A stretch of 34,741 nt of DNA, from positions 1-34,741 of the forward strand of contig JBLNDG010000039.1 of the NCBI GenBank assembly GCA_050261415.1, written 5' to 3'. Numbering within the stretch: the stretch's first letter is position 1; each line of letters begins with the position of its first letter. The position numbers were made by a program, and so were the translations under genes. The notes below the pieces were generated by a model, which was given only the letters and a program-made list of their open reading frames with translations, ran no database searches and was not told where the DNA came from. Below, piece by piece: positions 1-7,620 of the stretch. Origin of the DNA: JBLNDG01 sp050261415. GTDB lineage: Bacteria; Bacillota; Clostridia; Lutisporales; Lutisporaceae.

Positions 1-62
1 TATTGTCTTCTTGAAGAATAAACTGAGAACACCCTTGATATAGGTAAAACTAAACCAGACTA

Positions 63-71
63 TGTTATAAT
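63..71 (+). promoter_or_regulatory. Extended -10 promoter of the amidohydrolase gene
   Basis: TGTTATAAT is a consensus extended -10 (TG-N-TATAAT) 40 bases before the ATG at 111. No well-spaced -35 is visible; TTGATA at 35-40 is too far away, which fits an extended -10 promoter. The start codon is preceded by AAGGGGG at about 97-103. Confidence 0.5.
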
Positions 72-110
72 ATTAGTATAACGGCTTATATGAATTAAGG
101 GGGTTAACAA

Positions 111-1268
111 ATGATACTTATAAAAAACGGCAAGGTTTACACTATGGCCGGCAAGGTGTATGAAAAAGGTGACATACTCATTGATAACGGCAAGATAGTT
201 GCTGTGGGAGAGAGCATCGAATCTCCGGCGGATGCGGAGATCATTGATGCTGAAGGCAGATTGGTAATGCCCGGTATGATAGAAGCCCACTGCCATCTTG
301 GAATGTGGGGGGATGCCGTTGGCTTCGAAGGTGCTGACGGAAACGAGTCGGTAGACCCTGTAACACCTCAGCTAAGGGCAATAGATTCAATAAACCCAAT
401 GGACAGGACCTTTGAGGAAGCCAGGGAAGGGGGTATCACTACCGTATGCACCGGACCGGGAAGTGCCAATGTAATAGGCGGAACCTTTGCAACAATCAAA
501 ACCTACGGCAAGCGGGTTGATGATATGATAGTAAAAGAACCTGCTGCAATGAAAATAGCTTTTGGTGAAAATCCAAAGAGAGTCTATGCGGATAAAAAGA
601 AATCTCCCACAACCAGAATGGCAACGGCTGCAATTCTAAGAGAGCAGCTTTTCAAGGCAAGGGCTTATAATGAAAAACTTCAGAGGGCAAAGCAGGACCC
701 CGACAAGAAACCTGAGTTTGATATAAGGATGGAAGCGCTTGTTAAGGTCATTAATAAGGAAATACCCCTAAAGGCTCATGCCCACAGGGCGGATGACATA
801 TTTACCGCATTGAGGATTGCAAAGGAGTTTGACGTGGATATAACTCTCGACCATTGCACTGAAGGTCACCTGATAGCCGAAGAGCTTGCAAAGGAAGGCA
901 AGTATGTAATAAATGGTCCTCACTTTACTGAAAGATCAAAGTTTGAGCTTAAGAACAAGACTTTCGAAACCCCGGCTGCCCTCTGGAAAGCAGGAGTTAA
1001 GTTTTCAATAACAACAGACCATCCGGTCGTTCCAATACAATATTTGCCCGTGTGTGCAGGGCTGGCAGCAAGGGATGGGCTTGATGAAATGGAAGCACTT
1101 AAGGCTATAACAATAAATGCAGCGGAAATATTAGGGCTGGATGATAGGCTGGGAAGCATAGAAAAAGGCAAGGATGCCGATATAGTCATATTTGACGGAC
1201 ATCCCTTCGACCTGACCAGCAGAACCTATGCAGTACTTATTGACGGGAAAGTAGTATATAGGAGATAA
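111..1268 (+). CDS. Amidohydrolase family metal-dependent hydrolase
   Basis: A 385-residue cytoplasmic hydrolase of the amidohydrolase (imidazolonepropionase-like) superfamily. The order of features fits the family: a small N-terminal beta domain (residues 1-55), the metal-binding HCH near residue 60 (MIEAHCHLG), further histidines in KAHAHR and DHCTEGH (about 220-255), and the late catalytic Asp in TTDHP (about 305). The C-terminal segment GSIEKGKDADIVIFDG returns to the beta domain. Full length, with a strong ribosome site before the ATG. The substrate cannot be told from sequence; cyclic amides, dipeptides or imidazolones are the usual range. It appears to be a single-gene unit, with about 190 bases before tsaE. 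Confidence 0.85.
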   Translation: MILIKNGKVYTMAGKVYEKGDILIDNGKIVAVGESIESPADAEIIDAEGRLVMPGMIEAHCHLGMWGDAVGFEGADGNESVDPVTPQLRAIDSINPMDRTFEEAREGGITTVCTGPGSANVIGGTFATIKTYGKRVDDMIVKEPAAMKIAFGENPKRVYADKKKSPTTRMATAAILREQLFKARAYNEKLQRAKQDPDKKPEFDIRMEALVKVINKEIPLKAHAHRADDIFTALRIAKEFDVDITLDHCTEGHLIAEELAKEGKYVINGPHFTERSKFELKNKTFETPAALWKAGVKFSITTDHPVVPIQYLPVCAGLAARDGLDEMEALKAITINAAEILGLDDRLGSIEKGKDADIVIFDGHPFDLTSRTYAVLIDGKVVYRR

Positions 1269-1420
1269 TGTATACATTTGCCTGCAAACAGAGTATAATA
1301 TCTATAGTATTCGTTAAGGATGCTATGGATATTTTGTTTTATAAGGAAAGTAATAACCGACATGAGGTATGAAGTTCAAGGTCGAGGTCTTCAGGCAGGA
1401 CTCCGAAGAACTGCCTACAA

Positions 1421-1436
1421 CCTATTGCCCATTGCC
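1421..1436 (-). repeat. Heptamer-type intergenic repeat, inverted copy
   Basis: CCTATTGCCCATTGCC is the reverse complement of GGCAATGGGCAATAGG, the heptad motif also found at 14531 and 17253. Just upstream, 1394-1415 holds a small hairpin (GGCAG / CTGCC) around TCCGAAGAA, which resembles the TTCGAAG centre of the other copies. It ends 10 bases before the tsaE ribosome site. An in-frame upstream extension of tsaE (from 1320) runs through this repeat and is judged not coding. Confidence 0.6.
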
Positions 1437-1457
1437 GGTACATTCGGAGGTAAGTTG

Positions 1458-1934
1458 ATGCTTAGATTGATTTCAACAAGTGCTGAAGATACATTAAATA
1501 TAGGAGAGCGGTTAGGCAGGCTTCTTAACAGGGGAAACATAATCTGTCTTTCGGGAGACCTTGGAGCCGGCAAAACTGCACTTACACAAGGCATAGCAAA
1601 GGGTATGGATGTAAAGGATTATGTGACCAGTCCTACCTATACAATAATCAATGAATACCAGGGAAGGATACCCCTTTATCATTTCGATGTGTACAGGCTC
1701 AATGATGTGGAAGAAATGTACGAGTTGGGCTACGAAGAATACTTCTTCGGGGATGGAGCAGTAGTTCTGGAATGGGCTGATATAGTAAAGGAGATAATCC
1801 CCGGTGAACGTCTCTGGATTACGATTTTAAAATCAAAAGAGGAAAACAGCAGGGAAATAATACTGGAGCCGACAGGAGAAGAATATGACAAAATAGTGAA
1901 AGGAATGGAACACAATGAGAATATTGGCAGTTGA
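1458..1934 (+). CDS. tsaE: tRNA t6A biosynthesis ATPase TsaE
   Basis: TsaE is the P-loop ATPase that works with TsaB and TsaD to put threonylcarbamoyl on A37 of ANN-decoding tRNAs. The 158-residue product has Walker A GDLGAGKT (about residues 33-40), the switch-like TSPTYTIINEY, and HFDVYRL, all family hallmarks; length is normal. The ATG at 1458 was chosen because GGAGG lies seven bases upstream. The reading frame is open back to 1320, but that extension crosses a repeat and looks unlike protein. Its end overlaps the start of tsaB-rimI by 20 bases, so the two are probably translationally coupled. Confidence 0.93.
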   Translation: MLRLISTSAEDTLNIGERLGRLLNRGNIICLSGDLGAGKTALTQGIAKGMDVKDYVTSPTYTIINEYQGRIPLYHFDVYRLNDVEEMYELGYEEYFFGDGAVVLEWADIVKEIIPGERLWITILKSKEENSREIILEPTGEEYDKIVKGMEHNENIGS

Positions 1935-3051
1935 TACATCTACCTCTGCAGCAACGGCAGCAATAATGGAAGATGGAAAACTGGTCGCAGAATATATTTT
2001 AAATATAAGTAAAGCCCATTCCCAGAAAATAATGGGGCTTATAGATGAACTGTTTAAAAAATCAGGGCTTTTGCCTTCTGATATGGATTTGTTTACTTGT
2101 TCTTCAGGTCCGGGCTCTTTCACAGGTCTCAGAATAGGCGCCTCAATCATAAAAGGTATGGCTCAGGCTTTGGGGAAACCCGTAGTAGCAGTTCCCACCC
2201 TTGATGCGCTGGCATATAATCTTTTCAATTGCACGGGCCATGTATGTCCAATGCTTGATGCACAAAGAGGGATGGTGTATAGTGCACTCTATGCCTGGGA
2301 AAAAGGAGAACTAAAGCAGAAGGAAGACTTTAGCGTGATACTGGTTGAAGACCTTATTGAGAAGATTAAAAAGGAAACACTTCATACTACTTTCCTTGGT
2401 GACGGAGTCCCGTTATTCGAAAACAAGTTGAGACTCGGTCTTTCTGACTTCTCCATTGCTCCTGCGGACCACTTGCTCCCGAGAGCTTCTTCTTGTGCAG
2501 CTATGGCCCTGGACATGTATAATAGGGGCATTTATGACAGATATGATACTCTTAAGCTTACTTACATAAGAAAATCCCAAGCGGAAGTAGAATATGAAAA
2601 AAAACAAAAAATTGAAATAGAAGATATGAAAATTGAAGACCTGGAAAAGGTTATGGAGATAGAGCATCTTAGCTTTGCTATACCATGGTCAAGGGAATCC
2701 TTTGAATCCGAGCTTGAAAAAAACAACCTGGCGAAATATGTGGTTGCAAAGGTTGATGGGCATGTTGCCGCATATGGTGGAGTGTGGATTGTGCTTGATG
2801 AAGGTCATGTTACCAATATTGCAGTTCACCCAAGCTATAGAGGACAGAAGATAGGCGAAAGAATTGTACAGGCATTGATACATACCGCAATAGAAAACAA
2901 TGCCCGCAGAATAACACTGGAAGTGCGGGAATCAAATGATGCAGCAAGAAACCTGTATAAAAAGCTGGGGTTTGTAGACAGCGGCAGAAGGAAAGGCTAC
3001 TATGCCGACAACGGAGAGGATGCAATTATAATGTGGAAAGAATTAGTCTGA
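1915..3051 (+). CDS. tsaB: TsaB-RimI fusion (t6A partner protein plus N-acetyltransferase)
   Basis: A 378-residue two-domain protein. Residues 1 to about 225 are TsaB: ILAVDTSTSAATAAI, then SSGPGSFTGLRIG, the typical ASKHA-fold signature of the inactive TsaD paralogue that scaffolds t6A synthesis. Residues about 232-378 are a GNAT acetyltransferase of the RimI type: IPWSRESFESEL, the acetyl-CoA loop VHPSYRGQKIGERIV, and LEVRESNDAARNLYKKLGF. RimI acetylates the N-terminus of ribosomal protein S18 in other bacteria. The genes for these proteins are usually neighbours; here they are one frame with no internal stop. It overlaps tsaE, while tsaD lies 3.5 kb downstream after an unrelated operon. 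Confidence 0.93.
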   Translation: MRILAVDTSTSAATAAIMEDGKLVAEYILNISKAHSQKIMGLIDELFKKSGLLPSDMDLFTCSSGPGSFTGLRIGASIIKGMAQALGKPVVAVPTLDALAYNLFNCTGHVCPMLDAQRGMVYSALYAWEKGELKQKEDFSVILVEDLIEKIKKETLHTTFLGDGVPLFENKLRLGLSDFSIAPADHLLPRASSCAAMALDMYNRGIYDRYDTLKLTYIRKSQAEVEYEKKQKIEIEDMKIEDLEKVMEIEHLSFAIPWSRESFESELEKNNLAKYVVAKVDGHVAAYGGVWIVLDEGHVTNIAVHPSYRGQKIGERIVQALIHTAIENNARRITLEVRESNDAARNLYKKLGFVDSGRRKGYYADNGEDAIIMWKELV

Positions 3052-3150
3052 ATATATTCGTGTTCAGTTTCAGACAATTATTATTGCCTTGCGTATATTA
3101 GTGTAGGAAGCAAGATTGCATTTTTATAAATTGGGATGAAGTTTAATTTC

Positions 3151-3179
3151 TGAACATTTTGGTCAGTTTGTTCCGGGTA
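3151..3179 (+). promoter_or_regulatory. Possible ECF-type autoregulatory promoter
   Basis: TGAACA, 17 bases, then CGGGTA resembles the GAAC...CG pattern of ECF sigma promoters. It would start transcription a few bases before the GGGGAGG ribosome site of the sigma gene itself. This rests on pattern and position only. Confidence 0.3.
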
Positions 3180-3209
3180 TGAATCTTTTGGGGAGGATGG
3201 AATCAAAAG

Positions 3210-3797
3210 GTGGCGATAGGTTTGGATGCCTCTGACATAGAAATAATAAACCAATGTCTGGCCGGGGATATGAACGCTTTCGAAACACTCATTGAGCGGT
3301 ACAAGAAAATAATATACAATACAGCGCTTAGAATGATGGGGAACAAGGAAGAGGCAGAGGACGTTTCCCAGGAGGCATTTATAAGGATATATAACTCGCT
3401 GGCCAAGTATAACCCGGAATACAAATTTACGACCTGGGCTTTGAAAATTACTACAAACCTTTGTCTTGACAACCTTAGAAAGAGAAAAGGCGAAACGGTG
3501 CCCATAGATGAAGGATTTGATATCAAGGATGGAAGGGATACGCCGGAGGAAGAATACATCAGGAAGGAAAACCAAAGATTGGTGCAGAGCGCCATCAACA
3601 AACTACCCGGCAAATATAAGGAATTCTTGGTTTTATTTCATCAGAGAAACCTATCATATCAGGAAATTATGGATATAACGGGGGAATCTCTGACAATCGT
3701 AAAAAATAGGCTCTATAGAGCACGTCAGATGTTAAAGGAAGAATTAATCAATATGGAAAAGGAGCGTGGGAAGTATGCAGTGCAGGGAAATAAATGA
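3210..3797 (+). CDS. ECF-type RNA polymerase sigma factor
   Basis: A 195-residue sigma-70 family protein of the ECF (SigW/RpoE-like) type. Region 2 is clear at about residues 25-95 (NTALRMMGNKEEAEDVSQEA, then FTTWALKITTNLCLDNLRKRK). Region 4 with its helix-turn-helix is at about 130-180 (INKLPGKYKEFL, LSYQEIMDITGESLTIVKNRLYRAR). There is no region 1 or 3. The GTG at 3210 is the best start, though GGGGAGG lies about 13 bases upstream, longer than usual; TTG at 3222 is an alternative. Its 3' end overlaps the anti-sigma gene, the standard sigma/anti-sigma arrangement. Confidence 0.93.
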   Translation: MAIGLDASDIEIINQCLAGDMNAFETLIERYKKIIYNTALRMMGNKEEAEDVSQEAFIRIYNSLAKYNPEYKFTTWALKITTNLCLDNLRKRKGETVPIDEGFDIKDGRDTPEEEYIRKENQRLVQSAINKLPGKYKEFLVLFHQRNLSYQEIMDITGESLTIVKNRLYRARQMLKEELINMEKERGKYAVQGNK

Positions 3798-4332
3798 CAT
3801 GATGATGAAGTATTTTGACGGAAACATCAGTGAACTTGAGCTGGAAATGATAGCCAAGCATAATGAAAAATGTACCGACTGTGCAGTAGAATTCCAGGCT
3901 CTAAAGGATGCAATATTCACTTTGGAAGAGCTGCCCGATATTGAGGTGCCAGCAGGCTTTGAAGCCAGAGTAATGGATGGAATCAAGACACAGGGAACAT
4001 ACTCCATGAATCCGCGCACTTTGGCTCATTGGTTGATTGCGGTACTTGGGCTTATAGTTTTTGCATGGAATATAATGAGCTTTGCGGTATTGCCGTGGAT
4101 TAAGGAAAGCGGAGTGCTGATTATGGCGCAGAACTTGATTATCTATGCTTTGAACTTTGGTTCTGACATTTTAAAAAATGTACTCATGGTGTTGTCGGTT
4201 TTGTTGGGTAAGATTATAATATTCCGGAATATCCTTTTAAGAGATTATATCAATATAGTCGCTGCAATTGTACTTGCATTTATGGGTATTAACCTGTTGA
4301 TGATAAGCAGATTGAAGCTTCGAGAGGATTAG
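3775..4332 (+). CDS. Zinc-finger membrane anti-sigma factor
   Basis: A 185-residue protein. The cytoplasmic N-terminus carries a zf-HC2 anti-sigma domain (MQCREINDMMMKYFDG, then the H-x3-C-x2-C motif HNEKCTDC at about residues 30-37). The C-terminal part has about three hydrophobic segments (WLIAVLGLIVFAW, LIIYALNFGSDILKNVLMVL, INIVAAIVLAFMGINLLMI). It most likely binds and holds back the sigma factor encoded just upstream until an envelope signal frees it. The ATG at 3775 is ten bases after AAAAGGAG; a GTG at 3766 in the same frame is less well spaced. It overlaps the sigma gene by 23 bases. Confidence 0.9.
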   Translation: MQCREINDMMMKYFDGNISELELEMIAKHNEKCTDCAVEFQALKDAIFTLEELPDIEVPAGFEARVMDGIKTQGTYSMNPRTLAHWLIAVLGLIVFAWNIMSFAVLPWIKESGVLIMAQNLIIYALNFGSDILKNVLMVLSVLLGKIIIFRNILLRDYINIVAAIVLAFMGINLLMISRLKLRED

Positions 4333-4344
4333 GAGGTTATGCAA

Positions 4345-5250
4345 TTGAAAATGAAGGGGAGAGCAGCGGTACTGGCGGTGATTCTCGCGGTTTTGCTGGT
4401 ATTATGTGCTTTTAGCAGTGATGTAGATAATAAGGATAGGTTTGCGATATTCGATAATATTGAAATCCCTGGTGGAATTACAGTCAATGGAGATGCTGTT
4501 ACTCTGTTTGGCAATATAACTGTAAATGGTACGGTAACGGGAGATGCAGTTTCGGTATTCGGGAATGTTGAGGTTACAGGGACGGTTGATGGTGATGCCG
4601 TAGCAGTGTTTGGAAACATATCCGCAAGGGAAAGCAGCGTAATTAATGGAAGTGCCGCAGGTATTTTCGGCGGCGTTGATAAATCCCAGAATGCAGTAAT
4701 AAGGGGGGAAACAGCCGATATAAAACCTTTCTCCCTAAACAGGCGGGGGTTAATTCCAAGAGTATCCGTCGGGGATATGATAGGCTTGTTCATAGTATAT
4801 TGTTTTTCATGCCTGGCGCTTTTAATTGCACCGGATAGGATAAAAAAGATGTCGGTTATAAATACGGAAAAAACTGCAAGGTATTTTGGAATAGGCTTCC
4901 TGGCAATGCTTGTTTTTCTTCCGGTAGCAGCGGTTTTGTCGGTTATATTCGCAATCACCATCATTGGGATTGTGTTCATACCCTTCATATTTATTGCCTT
5001 TATACTGGCGGTATTTGTAGGGATGGTAGCCATCGAAGTGGCTATCGGATATAGAATAACAGGAGAGCTGGATGGACAGAACTCACTATATATTCATCTT
5101 CTGGTAGGAGTAATTATTGTATATTTGCTAAAGATAATTCCAGTGCTTGGATGGCTTGCATACTTCGCACTGATTGCCATTGCTCTTGGCATTGTAATAG
5201 ATACCAGGCTCGGGGCTCCTGCTGTTAAAAGGCGGGTATCAAATGTTTAG
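4345..5250 (+). CDS. Membrane protein with polymer-forming (bactofilin-like) repeat domain
   Basis: About 301 residues. A signal or anchor helix (residues 4-22) is followed by an outside segment with an 18-residue repeat seen three times: GDAVTLFGN, GDAVSVFGN, GDAVAVFGN. This is the beta-solenoid pattern of bactofilin-like and DUF8173-type proteins. After about residue 145 come four to five membrane helices rich in I, V, F and G. The TTG at 4345 gives an eight-base spacing to AGGAGG; the ATG at 4339 is only two bases away from it. It is transcribed with the sigma/anti-sigma pair, so it is probably a member of that regulon that senses or reinforces the envelope. The exact function is unknown. 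Confidence 0.8.
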   Translation: MKMKGRAAVLAVILAVLLVLCAFSSDVDNKDRFAIFDNIEIPGGITVNGDAVTLFGNITVNGTVTGDAVSVFGNVEVTGTVDGDAVAVFGNISARESSVINGSAAGIFGGVDKSQNAVIRGETADIKPFSLNRRGLIPRVSVGDMIGLFIVYCFSCLALLIAPDRIKKMSVINTEKTARYFGIGFLAMLVFLPVAAVLSVIFAITIIGIVFIPFIFIAFILAVFVGMVAIEVAIGYRITGELDGQNSLYIHLLVGVIIVYLLKIIPVLGWLAYFALIAIALGIVIDTRLGAPAVKRRVSNV

Positions 5251-6115
5251 GAGAGTATTGCTGATAGTACTGATTGCCGCAATGACCGTAGCCTTTACAG
5301 CCTGTGCCGTTGAAATTGAAGACTTGGGGGGTATGGTTTCGGGAGCGGTAAAAGAATATAATGAATCGGTGGATTTAAGTGACAAGTATAAAAGTGATGA
5401 GCCAATAGAGGTAAATCTGGACTTAATAGCGGCAAAAGCGATTTTAGGCAGTACCGATGAAAAGTTGGTTGACGCCAGGTTTCTATACAGCTCTGAGGCA
5501 TTTAAGCCGGAGTTTACAGTTAAAGATGATGAAATAAGCATTACAGGCAAAGCTGACAAGTACAACACTAAGAAGCTTATGAATCAGTGGGAAGTGAAGC
5601 TTACAGACAGGATACCCCTGAAAGTAAAGCTGGATGCCGAGGTATCGGATCTAAAGCTGAATTTTAGCAAAATGGCTGTAAACGATCTGGATGTTTCATT
5701 GGATGCCTCCACCGCAAATTTATATTTTGACGAGCCTAACAGTGAAAAAATTGAAAAGCTCGAACTGGATGCAAATGCAAGCAACGGCAGCTTATACAAC
5801 CTGGGAAACAGTGGATTTGAAAAGCTGGATATAAAATCAACCGCTTCAAAAATGAATATCGACCTTACAGGAAAGTATGAACGGAACGGTGAAGCGAGAA
5901 TTGAGGCTAATGCTTCGACACTGAAGCTCAAACTGCCGGAGGGCTTGGGCGTACGTATTGTCATAGATCAATATGAACTTTCAACAGTAAAAATTAACAA
6001 TGACAATATACTAAGCCGTTCAGACAGGGAATTTGTTACTAAAAACTATGAAGCTGCAGATAAGACTCTTGTAGTTTATGTTGATCTGAATGTTACTACA
6101 TTGACCATAGAATAG
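5243..6115 (+). CDS. Lipoprotein with toast-rack/DUF4097-like beta-repeat domain
   Basis: A 290-residue exported protein. The signal peptide ends in a lipobox-like FTAC (Cys at about residue 20), so it is probably lipidated and anchored outside the membrane. The body alternates short beta strands with Asp/Ser/Asn turns (LKLNFSKMAVNDLDVSLDAS, LELDANASNGSLYNLG, LDIKSTASKMNIDL). This right-handed beta pattern is typical of DUF2154/toast-rack and DUF4097 domains, which occur in Bacillota envelope-stress systems such as LiaF. It overlaps the previous gene by eight bases and closes the sigma operon. Confidence 0.7.
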   Translation: MFRRVLLIVLIAAMTVAFTACAVEIEDLGGMVSGAVKEYNESVDLSDKYKSDEPIEVNLDLIAAKAILGSTDEKLVDARFLYSSEAFKPEFTVKDDEISITGKADKYNTKKLMNQWEVKLTDRIPLKVKLDAEVSDLKLNFSKMAVNDLDVSLDASTANLYFDEPNSEKIEKLELDANASNGSLYNLGNSGFEKLDIKSTASKMNIDLTGKYERNGEARIEANASTLKLKLPEGLGVRIVIDQYELSTVKINNDNILSRSDREFVTKNYEAADKTLVVYVDLNVTTLTIE

Positions 6116-6238
6116 CATTTATTATAATAAGTGTAAAAGAGGAGATAATAAGAGTACGTTTTGATACGGGTGGGAGTACGGTAATAACAGTATATTACAT
6201 ATAAGGAATTCTATGCACTTCTAATTTATTTGCCTATA

Positions 6239-6247
6239 TGTTATAAT
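6239..6247 (+). promoter_or_regulatory. Extended -10 promoter for the small protein/tsaD unit
   Basis: TGTTATAAT (TG-N-TATAAT) sits about 40 bases before the start codons at 6287/6290. No strong -35 is visible. It separates this unit from the sigma operon, which ends at 6115 without an obvious hairpin terminator. Confidence 0.5.
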
Positions 6248-6289
6248 TTTTGTATTATGTTTTCCACTTTGATATACAGGAGGAATATG

Positions 6290-6517
6290 ATGCTGCTAAG
6301 AGAGTTTACAATTGAGAATCATATAATAAGTCTTAACCAGGAAGAGAACACATATATAGCTAAAGTTACAAACAAAAGCGGAAAAAAGTTATTTTATCAC
6401 GAATATAAAGATTACGAAAAGATCAAAGGCTGTTTTGATGAGATAGTACAAGCGATAGAGTCCGATAAAATCGGTATCAGTGAAGTAATAAGCATATTGG
6501 AGCGCAGCTCTATGTAA
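6290..6517 (+). CDS. Small uncharacterised protein
   Basis: A 75-residue soluble protein with no recognised domain. It starts MLLREFTIENHIISLNQEE, has a mixed charged composition, no membrane helix and a single Cys, and ends in an amphipathic helix (IGISEVISILERSSM). A good AGGAGG is three bases from the ATG at 6287 and six from the ATG at 6290; the second is preferred. The frame is open back to 6230, but that part lies in the promoter. It has its own terminator before tsaD. No function can be assigned. Confidence 0.65.
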   Translation: MLLREFTIENHIISLNQEENTYIAKVTNKSGKKLFYHEYKDYEKIKGCFDEIVQAIESDKIGISEVISILERSSM

Positions 6518-6547
6518 ACAAGGCAGGTTACCCTGTCTTTGTTTTTT
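6516..6547 (+). terminator. Intrinsic terminator
   Basis: AAACAAGGCAGG and CCTGTCTTTGTTT form a stem with a four-base loop, followed by a T run. It starts at the stop codon of the small protein and leaves 35 bases before tsaD. tsaD is then reached by read-through or from a promoter I cannot see. Confidence 0.75.
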
Positions 6548-6582
6548 GGAGCCTTATATTTATTTGCTATGGAGTGGTATGA

Positions 6583-7599
6583 ATGGACAAGGACATAACA
6601 ATTCTGGCTTTGGAGTCTTCCTGTGATGAAACTTCCGCAGCTGTTGTAAGGAATGGGCGGGAAGTATTATCAAACATAATATCAAGTCAGATAGACGTAC
6701 ATAAAAAATTTGGAGGGGTAGTGCCTGAGGTCGCTTCCAGGAAGCATCTGGAGAACATCAGCATGGTAATTGATGAAGCATTGGAAAAGTCAGGTACTTC
6801 TCTGAACGATATGGATGCGGTAGCTGTAACCTGTGGGCCTGGTCTGGTAGGAGCACTTCTTATAGGGCTTTCTACGGCAAAAGCAATTGCCTACAGCAAG
6901 AATCTGCCTTTTATAGGTGTTAACCATATAGAAGGGCATATAGCTGCAAATTATGTAGAGCATAGGGAGTTGAAGCCGCCTTTCGTGTGCCTGGTTGCAT
7001 CGGGGGGACACAGCCATATAGTCAACGTGCTGGATTACAACAGTTATGAAATAATGGGACGAACAAGGGATGATGCTGCCGGAGAAGCTTTTGACAAAAT
7101 TGCCAGGGCTTTAGGCTTGGGTTACCCGGGAGGCCCTCAGATTGACAAGCTGGCGGTATCCGGAAACCCTCAAGCAATAGACTTTCCCAGGGCTTTCTTG
7201 GAGGAAGGAAGCTATGACTTCAGCTTTAGCGGTTTAAAATCTGCTGCTTTGAATTACCTTAATTCAAAAAAAATGAAGAATGAAGAATATAATATTGCGG
7301 ATGTGGCGGCTAGTTTTCAGGAGTCGGTAGTTGATGTATTGTCCAGCAAACTCATAAGAGCTGCAAAGGATAGAAATTCAAAATATGCGGTACTGGCGGG
7401 GGGCGTCGCATCCAACAGCAGGCTGAGAGCAGTTTTAAAAACAAGAGGATCTGCTGAAGGGATAGAGGTACTGTTTCCTGCACCCATACTATGTACTGAC
7501 AATGCGGCTATGATAGGCTGTGCGGCATACTACAGGTTCATCAATGGGCAGCAGTCCGACTTTACCTTGAATGCTATCCCGAATCTTTCGATAGAATAA
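6583..7599 (+). CDS. tsaD: tRNA N6-threonylcarbamoyladenosine transferase TsaD
   Basis: The catalytic subunit of bacterial t6A synthesis (Kae1/YgjD family). It transfers the threonylcarbamoyl group from TC-AMP to A37 of tRNA. It is 338 residues, the normal length. Visible hallmarks are LALESSCDETSAAVV at the N-terminus, the metal-binding HIEGH at about 111-115, the nucleotide loop VASGGHSH, DDAAGEAFDKIAR, YPGGPQID, FSFSGLKSA, and AGGVASNSRLR near the C-terminus. It works with the TsaE and TsaB products encoded at 1.5-3 kb, so all three partner genes lie within 6.2 kb, interrupted by the sigma operon. Confidence 0.97.
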   Translation: MDKDITILALESSCDETSAAVVRNGREVLSNIISSQIDVHKKFGGVVPEVASRKHLENISMVIDEALEKSGTSLNDMDAVAVTCGPGLVGALLIGLSTAKAIAYSKNLPFIGVNHIEGHIAANYVEHRELKPPFVCLVASGGHSHIVNVLDYNSYEIMGRTRDDAAGEAFDKIARALGLGYPGGPQIDKLAVSGNPQAIDFPRAFLEEGSYDFSFSGLKSAALNYLNSKKMKNEEYNIADVAASFQESVVDVLSSKLIRAAKDRNSKYAVLAGGVASNSRLRAVLKTRGSAEGIEVLFPAPILCTDNAAMIGCAAYYRFINGQQSDFTLNAIPNLSIE

Positions 7600-7620
7600 G
7601 CCTGCGTAAGGAGAATTCAT

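Noticed and set aside
1320..1457. N-terminal extension of TsaE
   Set aside because: It crosses a repeat element, and the ATG at 1458 has a well-spaced GGAGG; the extension does not resemble any TsaE.
4329..5033. 234-residue minus-strand frame opposite the repeat membrane protein
   Set aside because: Low-complexity Thr/Ser/Pro-rich translation with no ribosome site; it mirrors the real plus-strand gene.
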